Positions 33,566-42,665 of a stretch of DNA of 64,000 bases are shown here, in pieces. This DNA is from Ypsolopha sequella (taxonomy: Eukaryota; Arthropoda; Insecta; Lepidoptera; Ypsolophidae). Position 1 is the stretch's first letter. Each line of letters begins with the position of its first letter. The stretch covers positions 16,853,501 to 16,917,500 of the forward strand of contig OW203992.1 of assembly GCA_934047225.1 (NCBI GenBank). Reading direction: 5' to 3'. The notes beneath the pieces were generated by a model. That model was given only the letters and a program-made list of their open reading frames with translations. It searched no databases and was not told the origin of the DNA. A program made the position numbers and the translations under genes.

Positions 33566-34437
33566 TTTTTAATACAGTTGCTCAAAAAGTGGCGTATTGC
33601 AGGGACGTATAGCGTTCGGGATGTGGGCTATTACATACTCGAGCTTTTTCTTTACCTTTTCCGAACTCGTGCGTTCTCTTTCCCAACTGTCAAAATAATG
33701 TCTATTAAAAAGAAAAAACCAACCACGAAGTTTTTACTAAAAAAAAATCATAGAAGTTTTTATGATTCATGCAAATATTTCTAAAAAGAAGCTACTAATT
33801 TGTTTCAATATCAGATTTAAAGATTTCATTCAATGAGTTAGGTTATGTTTCATTTCATTTCATCTCATTAAATTTCATTTTCAAAAAATTCTACTGAAGA
33901 CTTGGCTGTATGGGCATAGTTTCCTTTATCTACCAGAAGGGGTGAAGAAAACAAAAAAAAATCTGTGCTGCTTATATTCTTTTACGGTTGGCGCCATTTT
34001 CCAAAAAATTTCTTTGCGAGTTTAGTTGTTTGTTGCACAAAATGAGTAATTTCGACGATATTTTATTTGAATTAACACCACCGGAACTCAGTATAATTGC
34101 ACAAAATGCTTCGGTGAACATTTTATCGGAAAAGTGAAAAAGTCGCTACATATCTACATACGACGAATTTATTGCGTGGAGAGAAGAGAAAAAAGCAAAT
34201 AGTTAAAGAAACAAATGATTAGTTAGTTGAGTTTATTGTGTTTTTATTATTTTATTAAATTGCTTCATTTTTTCGCAACTGTATTAAAAATAGTTGTTCA
34301 GTACACGTGCGGAACCGTCATTGCAACTTGTTCCGACTGTCAACCCTCGCCTTCGGCTGCGCCTCGGCTCGGGTAGACATTTGTCGGAACTCTTTGCAAT
34401 GACAGGCTTTCCGCACTCGTAATGAAATATACTATTT
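33566..34437 (+). mobile_element. Recombinase-like non-autonomous element, copy 2, nested in LINE
   Basis: Nearly identical to 4286-5092 from TTTTTAATACAGTTGC to the terminal hairpin ending AATGAAATATACTATT. The inverse GCAACTGTATTAAAAA lies near 34276-34291. It interrupts LINE coding sequence on its left side. High identity between two copies about 29 kb apart points to recent activity. Confidence 0.75.
34041..34204 (+). pseudogene. N-terminal remnant of a possible tyrosine recombinase, copy 2
   Basis: The frame starts MSNFDDILFELTPPELSIIA and has an in-frame TGA after LSEK. It continues KSRYISTYDEFIAWREEKKA before TAA at 34202-34204. Relative to copy 1 this one keeps 15 extra nucleotides (GTGAACATTTTATCG) and the REEKKAN end. 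Both are broken and lack the catalytic domain. The family call rests on the Y-x-x-F-x-x-W core-binding pattern. Confidence 0.4.
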
Positions 34438-34710
34438 TAAAATAGTACGATATTGTCAAATTCTTCACAAACAAATACGAGCCTGATTTTGTTGGACACG
34501 TCAATAATGCATTACGTTGTAAATGATCCTGCACAACAACCATGAACACGCTTTAAAGTTGTTGTGCAGGCTTTGTTAAAAAAGCTTAACTAACATTAAA
34601 CTATTGTCGCGTAATGCCACAAATCACATTTATTTCATACTTTTATTTAAAAATAATGAAAACAATAATGAGTTGTGCGTTTGGGAACGAAAACTGACGC
34701 AACCACCATA

Positions 34711-36137
34711 TAGATACAGATTGTTTAATACAAGTTATTGCTTTTTCATTTATTTAGCATTGATGACGAGCTATGATTTGGACAACGGTAAAAGTATAAT
34801 ATTTGCAACATAACTCTATTAGTATGGCATCTATAAACTTAACAATTGCTGAACGGTGAAGGAAATCACTGAAATCCCTAAGGAGTGTGTATTTGTGTTA
34901 TGGCTCACTCGCTATTATGTTGGGACGTTAAAATCGTCAGTGAGAAGGGGGTTTATAAGTGTTGACGTTTTCAGTTACAGTCCTCACTTGGAAATTTGTG
35001 ACGACCCCTCGGTGATATATATACGAATTCAATTGAGGTGACTTTGATAAATGTACTCTCGGTTAGAACCTAGAATACTTTTTTATGGTTAGTGAGTGAA
35101 TTTGGGTTAGGTTTAGGGAATAATGAAGGCGATAATAATAATTTTCAAATTTTTATATAACCAATAACTTCCAAATAACCGATATATCAGTCTTTATCAG
35201 TCTCCTTGTATATTGGGCTAAGATATCCTCAAAATCATGTTCTGAAATGTGATTCTGTCCTTATCGTCGAACTTTTTCAGTAATGTCTCAAAAGGCCACA
35301 GAATGATAATTGGGAACATGTAGCAAATACAGACTTTCAGAGAAACTGTACTCGTAATGAAAACTTTGTACAAACAACTTTTAGCGGCTAGCTTAACAAG
35401 ATTCCTTTATTTTTTACGTAAGTTTGGGACTCTTTTCCCACAGAAATAGATTTACCAGGTGTCCCGTAATAAAAAGAAAAGTTAGGGTTAGCGTTTTTAT
35501 GTGTAGTTCAAAATATATTACGACGACGTAAAGTGTTAAGATAAAGTAAAACTTTTGAGAAAACAGACGGCGTCTTGTTCTTGAAGTTCACAGAATTTCT
35601 TTTTAAATGTACGAATTATTTTATTACCGCAGCTTTATTTAAATTTACGATACACTTTCAAATATACAAATTTGAATGTAAATAGGTTTGATCTGCTTAG
35701 AAAAGCTCCCGGCAGCCCTTTTTTCCCCAATTCAAACCACGTGATTGGTTTTTGCTCCTTTTCTTAACCCTAAATTTATTGTGGAGGTTACAATGAGAAA
35801 ATACAAGTAGAGCCTTTGTAAAGCTGTCCAGAACCTCGATTTACCTTTGTGTCCGACTAGATGATCGGAGATACGGTCAGGGTTCTATTGGGAGTTTATC
35901 TTAAGCGGTTCCGTGGTGAGTTGTGACCGGATTCGCATATATTGTGACGCTCCTTTGGGAAATCAGCATATGATTTGCGATATTCTGTTTTCTTATTTGC
36001 GGTAATGCATTTCTTATACGATAGCTGAAGTATCCGAAAAGTTATGAGTTGTAAAATGGAAAAAAATCTTTGCGCTAGATTTTTATTTCTTATTTTGTTT
36101 TGTTTTTTGAAGTTATCCCACATATGAGAATTTTATA
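34711..36137. other. Non-coding stretch, nothing recognised
   Basis: No gene or shared repeat recognised in 1.4 kb. Confidence 0.4.
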
Positions 36138-36508
36138 TTAAGGTATTTGCGTCAGTTTTCGTTCCCAAACGCACAACTTATTATTGCTTTTCTTCTTTTT
36201 TTTATAAAAAGCATTAAATAAATGTGATATATGGTATTACGCGGCAATGGCTTGATTTTAATTAGGCTTTTTTTAGCAATGTTGTGTTCTTTAATGCATA
36301 ACGTTGTAAATTATCCTGCACAACAACAATAAACACGCTTTAAAGTTGTTGTAATCATTAACAAAGTAAGCTAGAAAAGCTTAACTAATATTAAACCAAT
36401 GTTGCGTATTGGCATAAATAACATTTATTTAATACTTTTTTTTCATAAATAATGATAACAATAATAAGTTGTGCGTTTGAGAACGAAAATTGACGCAACC
36501 ACCTTAAT
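36138..36508. mobile_element. Palindromic MITE, family M1, copy C (intact)
   Basis: Ends TTAAGGTATTTGCGTCAG and TTGACGCAACCACCTTAA. The core is CACGCTTTAAAGTTGTTGT. Uninterrupted, so it serves as the reference for the junctions of copy B. Confidence 0.85.
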
Positions 36509-37094
36509 GATTGCAGCTTAGTGAAATTTAGACACAGGCGCTGTATATGTACCAAAACCTCAAAAGGTTTCCTCAAAAGTCTTTAGAAATAGAAACCTAG
36601 TAACCGAACTCTCATTCGCCCTCGTGCCCCCTCGCGTTACTGAAGATTTTTTGTATCGCAATGTGATATGGCTTTTGAGCTTTATCGCCGTACTTCTACC
36701 ACAGACCTTGCGGCGTTCTTTTTCCATTCGCAAGTTGGTTAGTGCAGGCGCTTGCCCATACGTAGACACCATAAAATGTTTTTATAGAACGTCCAACATC
36801 CTACATCCTGAGTTGCTACCACCTTTTTAAAGAATTTTCCTCAAGCAAAAAAAATGGATTCGAGCCACGGTCTTGTCTTCTACGTATTGTTTTAGCTGCA
36901 ATGAGAACTCCACAGATTAAAGGATTATGTTTTGTTTAATATGCACTCATTGAAAACTTTTGAGCCTATAAATTCTTGCTCAATAAATTGTAAAGTTAAC
37001 AAGTTTACCATTAAATACTGTTTTGATGGTCTCAAAAGTTCCCGAGGCCTCGAATAATTTCCGGGCTAAAACTTTTTAGATAGAATAACTTATT
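36509..37094. other. Non-coding stretch, nothing recognised
   Basis: Short opposed frames at 36560-36772 and 36624-36830 have no known motif. Confidence 0.4.
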
Positions 37095-37575
37095 TATAAA
37101 CTTTGTTGCGATGTCAACGCCGACGTTAAATGTCTATCAAGTTACTTCGAGACCACATTTTATACATATGTACGCAGGATATTCCGTGCTAAAAACTATA
37201 TATATATGTCTTTGGTTAATTCAATTATATCTTATGGTTTGGACTGTTATCGATCTATAGATTCAAAACATTAATGGATAAGATTGAAAACAGAAATATT
37301 TTTTTTAAAATTCCTAGTCAGTAAAAGTGTTAGAAAAAAAAATACAAATATAATATCAAAATATTGTACTCCGTGTGTAAAATACTACTGGCTTCATTAA
37401 AATATAAATATATGATTGCAGTAATTAGCCATAGCAACCCAGATCACAAGATATCGAAACAGCATGGGCTCAACACGAGAGCTGTTGCTCAATGTGTATA
37501 TGAAACTGTAAAGTGAATGACTATTTTGGCGGGAGAATGTTAAAGCGCAAAATTCCAATTTTATATAATGAAATG
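37095..37575 (+). pseudogene. LINE family alpha remnant, left part (target of the PLE insertion)
   Basis: Conceptual translation in shifting frames gives FYTYVRRIFRAKNYIYMSLV, NSIISYGLDCYRS and, near the end, RMLKRKIPILYNEM. These match YMSLADSVISYGL and YMLPKILNEL of 1252-2064. Several frameshifts and stops show it is old. The reading continues after the insertion at 40500 with YNEMPIHIR. Confidence 0.65.
37561..37575 (+). repeat. Target-site duplication (left), 15 bp
   Basis: TTATATAATGAAATG here is repeated exactly at 40500-40514, flanking the 2.9-kb composite insertion. Being part of the LINE remnant reading frame (LYNEM), it is original target sequence rather than element sequence. Confidence 0.85.
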
Positions 37576-37652
37576 TAAATAAATATTAAATACTGACTTT
37601 TTTGTCTTTATAAATGATAAGAATAACATAAAACAACTTAAAATAAAATTTT

Positions 37653-37695
37653 AGTGAAATATATTTCGGGCCATTCGGGCCCGGCATCAGTCACA
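37653..37695 (-). ncRNA. Hammerhead-like folded motif, copy P1, in PLE 3' region
   Basis: The minus strand reads GTGA-CTGATGCC, a stem GGGCC/GGCCC around CGAAT, GAAA-TATAT-T and TCAC. GTGA/TCAC (stem I), GGGCC/GGCCC (stem II) and GAAA are arranged as in a type I hammerhead with a tiny AT stem III. PLEs are known to carry hammerhead ribozymes. The CC in place of A9 departs from the consensus, so activity is doubtful. Confidence 0.5.
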
Positions 37696-37788
37696 ATGAA
37701 GTAAGAGAAAAATATAATGCATAGGTAAAAAAATAAAAAAATAAAAACTATTTACATCTAACCTATTTATAAGATATTACAAGAATTT

Positions 37789-38166
37789 TTAATGTTGCTT
37801 GTTTAAGCCTGGACCATATTGTGCACCAAGCGACCATATGAATGAACTCTCCCACGTTCTGAGTTGAATGTCTGCTAGGGCTGGTATGAATGATTTTAGA
37901 ATGCGGACTGTGAAACACTGATTAAATTTTGATTTGTGGAGACGAGTATGTGTGGGGATGAGTAGTGTGTTGTTAGTTATAGAGTCGGATGTATGTCTGT
38001 GATGGTTCATTCTAATGTTTAATGCGTTTTTTGTCTCACCCACATAGAATGCAGGGCAGTGCCTGCATTCTAGGATGTATATGCAGTTACTTGTTGTGCA
38101 TGTGCTATTGGGTTGGGCTTTATATGTATTTACTGTATGGTTTGGCCTGGGCTTGCGCAGGATCTT
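37789..38166 (-). pseudogene. GIY-YIG endonuclease domain of a Penelope-like element (C-terminal 125 codons)
   Basis: The frame is open from 38166 down to the stop at 37789. It reads CIYILECRHCPAFYVGETKN followed by ALNIRMNHHRHTSD, then RTWESSFIWSLGAQYGPGLN. This is the GIY-YIG nuclease layout: IYI and YVG strands, the CxxC-like Cys pair of PLE endonucleases (ECRHC), the catalytic Arg in NIRMNHH, the Glu in WESSFI and a terminal P-G-L-N. In PLEs this domain follows the reverse transcriptase and nicks target DNA. The N-terminal reverse transcriptase is absent: at 38167-38169 the frame meets a stop and LINE sequence begins. Confidence 0.85.
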
Positions 38167-39784
38167 TTAATAGATAACGTACCGCAGTGTCTTTCTGTAT
38201 TTGCTTTTAAACATATTAATTCATTAACTGTAATTAAAGCATTTAAATCGCTTAACTTGAAAAAAACCGAGGACTTATGGGGCCTATCTGTGAAAGTTAT
38301 AAGTTCTGTTATTGATTTAATAGCTCCTTATTTGGCATTAATTTTTAATAAATGTGTAGATGATGGTATCTTTCCTGACTTAATGAAGTTTAGTAAATTG
38401 ATCCCCCTTTTTAAATCAGGCGACAACGGTGACCCATCAAACTATAGACCTGTGTCAGTTTTACCGGTTTTGAGTAAGGTTTTTGAAAAAATAGTTTTTA
38501 ATCAATTGTTATTTCATTTTAATTTAAATAAGTTGCTTCACTGTGAACAATACGGATTCACTAGAGGGAGGTCAACCACAGATGCAGGAGTTGCTTTAGT
38601 TAAGCACATTTTTGATGCTTGGGAAGAAAAGCAGGATGCATTCGGTGTATTTTGTGACCTCTCGAAAGCCTTCGACTGCGTTAATCATGAAACACTCTTA
38701 TGTAAATTAGATCACTACGGAGTGAGGGGCAAATCTTTGGCGTTAATAAAGTCGTATCTTAGTGATCGTATTCAAAAGGTAGACATTAATGGGGTAAAAT
38801 CATGTGGAGCATTAGTTAAAATGGGTGTCCCGCAGGGTTCCATATTGGGGCCCTTGCTGTTTTTAATTTACATAAATGACCTTCCCTATTTAATTAAAGA
38901 CTTAACTAAGATAGCACTATTCGCAGACGACACGTCACTTATTTTTAAAGTTAATAGACATAAAGATATCCTTGACGACGCGAATACAACTTTATCGCTG
39001 GTGCTTGATTGGTTTACTGTAAATAATTTAGTTTTAAACGGAAAAAAGACAAAATGTATAAAATTCACGTTACCAAAATGTTATTCAAGTGGATTGTAAT
39101 TTGCTTTTGCAGGGGTCCAAGCTGGAGTTAGTTAACGAAACTAAGTTTTTGGGCATTACGGTAGACTCTCGTCTTCAGTGGGGTCCCCACATAGAAGCCC
39201 TATGTGGTAGACTTAGTTCGGCCGCATACGCTGTTAGACGCATAAGGCAAATTACTGATGTAGATACTGCTAGACTAGTCTATTTTAGTTACTTTCACAG
39301 CATTATGTCATACGGCATGCTGTTATGGGGTAGAGCCGCGGATACAGACGCAGTCTTTGTTTTGCAGAAGAGAGCAATTCGGGCTATTTATAATATGAAG
39401 CACCGGGATTCATTAAGAGAAAAGTTCAAAGAAATCAATATACTAACTGTTCCTTGTGAATATATTTACCAGGTCCTTAGATATGTTAGAAAAAATGTTG
39501 AGTCTCTCCCGAGGCTTGGTGAGCAACATTGTAAGGAAACCAGAAATAAGTATAAACTGGCTTTTCCAAAAATCAGACTCGCCAAAGTGAGTATCTCTTT
39601 CGTAGGACATGGTATAAGATTTTACAATAAACTTCCAAAAGAGGTCCTTACTTTGTCAGAGAATAAGTTTAAACAGTATATTAAGCAGGGCCTACTGAAA
39701 AAGGCATATTATAAAATAAATGAATATTTGGATGATGGTGAAGCATGGTGTTATAGTGATACTGATTTTGATGAAAGTAGGTAA
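38161..39784 (+). pseudogene. LINE reverse transcriptase with one frameshift
   Basis: The first frame, to 39099, has the full palm: LIPLFKSGDNGDPSNYRPVS, EQYGFTRGRSTTDA, FCDLSKAFDCVNHETLL (motif A Asp), GVPQGSILGPLLFLIYINDL (motif B) and ALFADDTSLIF (motif C Asp-Asp codons near 38926-38931). The second frame, from about 39080, continues with KFLGITVDSRLQWGPHI, SYFHSIMSYGMLLWG and a C-terminal tail to TAA at 39782-39784. The break lies at the A-run 39074-39077, where one surplus A explains the shift. Otherwise there are no stops, so the copy is young; the motifs fit the Jockey group. Confidence 0.9.
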
Positions 39785-40114
39785 TAATTTAATTAATTAA
39801 TATAAATTCCTAACTTTTGATTCCTCTTAAGAGTTAACATTAATTAATTACAGACTGTAAAAGGAAATAGACTGTATGAGACAGGTAGGCAAAGATATAT
39901 ATGTTTTTCTTTTTTCATTAACCTGAATTCCTGCTGTCTTGTATTTTCTTATCCCTTGGTTAAAGTAGATATAAGTAATTCAATGTATAGTTTAAGTTTA
40001 TGTTAAAAAAAAGACATGATCTTGCCAAGTTTCTTGCCCGTTCTTCTTAGCAAGACTAATCGAATGGGCGGAGGTAGGCATGTATTTATATACGTAACCT
40101 ATTACTATGTAGTA

Positions 40115-40246
40115 TATAGGATGGGATTTGGTCGGCCGCCTGGATTCGTGCTGGGGGCTCGGTTGGTGATCATTGAACCTTGTTCCTGGTCCCTGGCCGG
40201 GTCTCCGGTATGGGTTCGGGCGGTTGATTGGATTTCACCTTGTATA
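40115..40246. mobile_element. MITE M3, short copy inside LINE 3' UTR
   Basis: TATAGGATGGGATTTGGTCG and GGTTGATTGGATTTCACCTT plus GTATA form inverted arms with GGCTCGGTTGGTGATCA in the left arm. Relative to 30463-30736 the ~130-bp spacer is lost and many A-to-G or T-to-C type differences are present. Confidence 0.75.
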
Positions 40247-40499
40247 ATAATATTTTACCTATAATTTTAATTGTATATATATTGCTACATAAATTAAATA
40301 AACATTTAATCTAAGTAGTTCATGTACATTTATTATTTTATTACATATATTTTTATAAGATTAAAATTTGACTTGTGAAACGTGTATTATATATACCTAC
40401 TTTGCAAAATAAACTTTTTGAATTTTGAATTTTGAATTTTGGTGTGTGTTGATGGCCCGAAATATATTTCACTATAATTTTATTTTAAGTTGTTTTATG

Positions 40500-40540
40500 T
40501 TATATAATGAAATGCCTATTCATATAAGATAATAATATTA
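40500..40540 (+). pseudogene. LINE family alpha remnant, right part, with TSD right copy
   Basis: TTATATAATGAAATG at 40500-40514 repeats 37561-37575. The reading then continues CCTATTCATATAAG (PIHIR), corresponding to the ELPSEI position of the alpha ORF. Confidence 0.7.
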
Positions 40541-40544
40541 ATCA

Positions 40545-41517
40545 AAAAAATTCTTTATTGCACAATAACAATGTCTGGACAGAGGCGAACTTAACGCTAT
40601 AAAGCCTTTTCTTCCAGTTAACCTGGGGCGTTGTAGGAAATGTAGGGTAGTGCCCAAAAATAAGAAAGGTAATGAATACTATATAAATAATAAACATGAT
40701 GTACTTACATATATAAAAAAAATATATATATATATAATACAATAAAAAAATATATAAAAAGAGGGAATATTGTATAAATACATACAAATGGTAAATTTAC
40801 ATAAAGCTAGATATACAAATACATAAACATACATGAATAATACTAGATATAGACGACGACTCTTATGACAGTGACTCAAAACAAAATCAACAATTTTGTG
40901 ATTGTAAGTAGTGCTGGTAGACATTATTTTTGAAAACAGCAATAGTTGGCGAATCTCGAATGAACAAAGGTAGACTATTCCAGAGGCGGATTGCGGATAC
41001 TGTAAAAGAATAAGAGTACATGTCTGTGTTGTGTATAGGGGTACGAAGGAGCAGAGATTTACTAGGTCGCTGAAGGCGGTCGTGGGGATCAAACCTGACA
41101 AACCGATCTTTGAGATAAGGGGGAGAAGAGGGATCATTGAGGACATTATAAAGAAGCGTGAGAATATGAGCGTTACGTCAATTTCGGATACTAAACCAAT
41201 TTAACTCAGATCGAGACCGTGACACATGGTCATATTTGCGGAGACCGAAGATGTACCTTATGCAGAGATTGAGGATACGATCGAGTTTATCTAGCAATTC
41301 TTCCGTAAGGTCAGGATAACATACACCAGCGTAGTCTACAATTGGTAGTAAAAGAGAATTGACTAGCGTTACCTTAGTAGAATAAGGCAAAAACCTTTGC
41401 ATACGTCTGAGAGAGTGCAAGGAGGCATAAATTTTTCTACTAATTTCAGTCACATGCAAGTCCCAAGGTAAGTTGTTCTGTATGTAGAGCCCAAGGTTTT
41501 TAAGATCTGAACAAAAT
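40545..41517 (-). mobile_element. LINE 3' part on minus strand, abutting R400
   Basis: The minus strand ends with GTGCAATAAAGAATTTTTTT, a polyadenylation signal plus short tail. The coding part runs 41517-40887, followed by an AT-rich 3' UTR. The 5' end abuts the R400 copy at 41518. This is a different LINE from family alpha. Confidence 0.8.
40887..41517 (-). pseudogene. C-terminal part of LINE reverse transcriptase, one nonsense codon
   Basis: Reading: CSDLKNLGLYIQNNLPWDLH, VTEISRKIYASLHSLRRMQR, PIVDYAGVCYPDL, then ELNWFSIRN, an in-frame TGA near 41176-41178, and RNAHILTLLYNVLNDPSSPP. It ends in YSFTVSAIRLWNSLPLFIRD and a TGA at 40887-40889. LGLYIQNNLPWDLHV is the post-palm thumb motif, and S-A-I-R-L-W-N-S-L-P is the conserved C-terminal block of Jockey/R1-type ORFs. 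The TGA most simply derives from a CGA Arg codon. The catalytic palm is absent. Confidence 0.85.
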
Positions 41518-41665
41518 AATAGTAGTTTATGCTACAAGGGCGCAAAGGAATAAATTACGAGGACGATTTAAAACACGAGCGTAGCGAGTGTTTTAAACGT
41601 AACCGAGTAATTTATTGCTTTTACGCCCGTGTATCATACTACATTTTTCAATGCATAGTGTGAGG
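41518..41665 (-). mobile_element. R400 repeat, copy 4 (hairpin part only)
   Basis: AATAGTAGTTTATGCTACAA through the full hairpin to CATTTTTCAATGCATAGTG matches the first third of copy 2; the remaining ~250 bp are missing. Confidence 0.8.
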
Positions 41666-41875
41666 AAATGAAAACACATACACACAGTACACTAAAAGTA
41701 TGAAAAAAACACTATAATTTTAATACCAACTGTAAATTGTGTATGGACAAACATTTTTTTTTTGTTCCGACTGGTTTCTTTGGAAGAGCTATTTATTATC
41801 AGTAGATCATATGGTTTCATAAAAAGATATCATTTCACCCTCATTTACACCCTCTATTATTCGGTTGTTCATGTA

Positions 41876-42263
41876 TTAAGGTTAAAACATCAGTTGCTCG
41901 GTACAAAGTGCACAACTTAACTTTGTTTTTTTTATTAAGAAGTAAAAAGTTAAAAATATATTGGTCTTTGGCAATTCACGCCAATATTTAATTATAAGTA
42001 AGGTTAATAATGAACAGCTTAAAATTTAATGCACAATTAGCCATGATTTTGTCAAAACAAACTTAAAACAGCATTTTAAGTTTTTTTTTTTTTAAGCTTG
42101 TTTGGACAAAATCGTGACGAATTCTGCATTTTATTTCAAACTGTTGATTTATAAACCTAAGTTATTCTGAACTATTGCCGTGAATTGCCATAGACCAATA
42201 TTTAAAAAAAAATACAAAGTTACGTTGTGCACTTTGTACCGAGCAACTGATATTTAACCTTAA
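41876..42263. mobile_element. Palindromic MITE, family M4
   Basis: Ends TTAAGGTTAA and TTAACCTTAA. Inner arms share CAGTTGCTCGGTACAAAGTG and AATATT...GGCAATTCACG, pairing over most of the element to a centre near 42070. A half copy occurs at 52813-52975. Confidence 0.85.
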
Positions 42264-42422
42264 GTGATACTTTTTATTTTATTTATTTATTGCACTTTTG
42301 CACGTTTACATAAAAAGTATGAAATGAAGAAAAAAATAATAGCAATATTTTCCAGGCAACCTTAGGATGAAAAATTAATAAAATTATGCGATTATGATAT
42401 ACTTTATAACTATTATAATATA

Positions 42423-42665
42423 AGGGGTTGTCATAGGTGTTCCCGAGTGTGTGTCATAGTCCATACTCTGTACACCCGTATTTCACCGACGAATATTACG
42501 TTCCAACGTGATGGGTTTTTAAGGCATGCAGGTTTCCTTACGATGTTTTCCTTCACCGTTCAGCAAGTGGTAAGTAATTCCGAAAAACTAGCTCCCTGCC
42601 CAGGTTGAACCTGTGTCTACGATTGAGAGGCCAGCATTCTTAAACTGCCTGAGCTACAGCTGCTT
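42423..42665 (-). mobile_element. tRNA-derived SINE (family S1)
   Basis: The minus strand starts near 42665 with AGCTGTAGCTCAGGCAGTTT (box A) and ACAGGTTCAACCTGG (box B). The ATCGTAAGGAAACCTGCATG and CGTCGGTGAAATACGGGTG body modules follow. The ends are intact enough to place the head unambiguously. Confidence 0.75.

Larger units (their letters stand above)
32938..34710. mobile_element. MITE M1, copy B, split by a nested insertion
   Basis: The left half (32938-33077) starts AGGGTGGTTACGTC and stops at TTGTGTTCTTTAAT. The right half resumes at AATGCATTACGTTGTAAATG (34506) and ends at 34710 with TGACGCAACCACC. In the intact copy C the two join as TTCTTTAATGCATAACG. The ~1.43-kb insert is LINE family alpha plus the recombinase-like element. 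Confidence 0.85.
38160..40440 (+). mobile_element. Jockey-like LINE inserted in the PLE (5'-truncated, TTTTGAA tail)
   Basis: Reverse-transcriptase ORF (38161-39784), ~650-bp 3' UTR containing a MITE (40115-40246), AAATAAAC and a tail of TTTTGAA units at 40415-40440. The endonuclease and ORF1 are missing through 5' truncation. PLE sequence lies on the left (ending about 38160) and the inverted PLE terminus on the right (from 40441). A target-site duplication could not be identified. Confidence 0.85.
37576..40499 (-). mobile_element. Penelope-like element (PLE), composite, with 15-bp TSD
   Basis: On the minus strand the element keeps the GIY-YIG endonuclease end of the ORF and its 3' region. 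A ~50-bp piece of that 3' region (AACATAAAACAACTTAAAAT to GAAATATATTTCGGGCC) recurs inverted at the other end (40450-40499). Short inverted terminal pieces and target duplications of this size are known for PLEs. The reverse-transcriptase part is missing, and a Jockey-like LINE occupies 38160-40440. Confidence 0.75.

Noticed and set aside
38160..40440. Target-site duplication for the Jockey-like LINE
   Set aside because: Neither flank (CTTGCGCAG on the left, GGTGTGTGTTGAT on the right) repeats the other; insertion may have accompanied a deletion, so no duplication is claimed.
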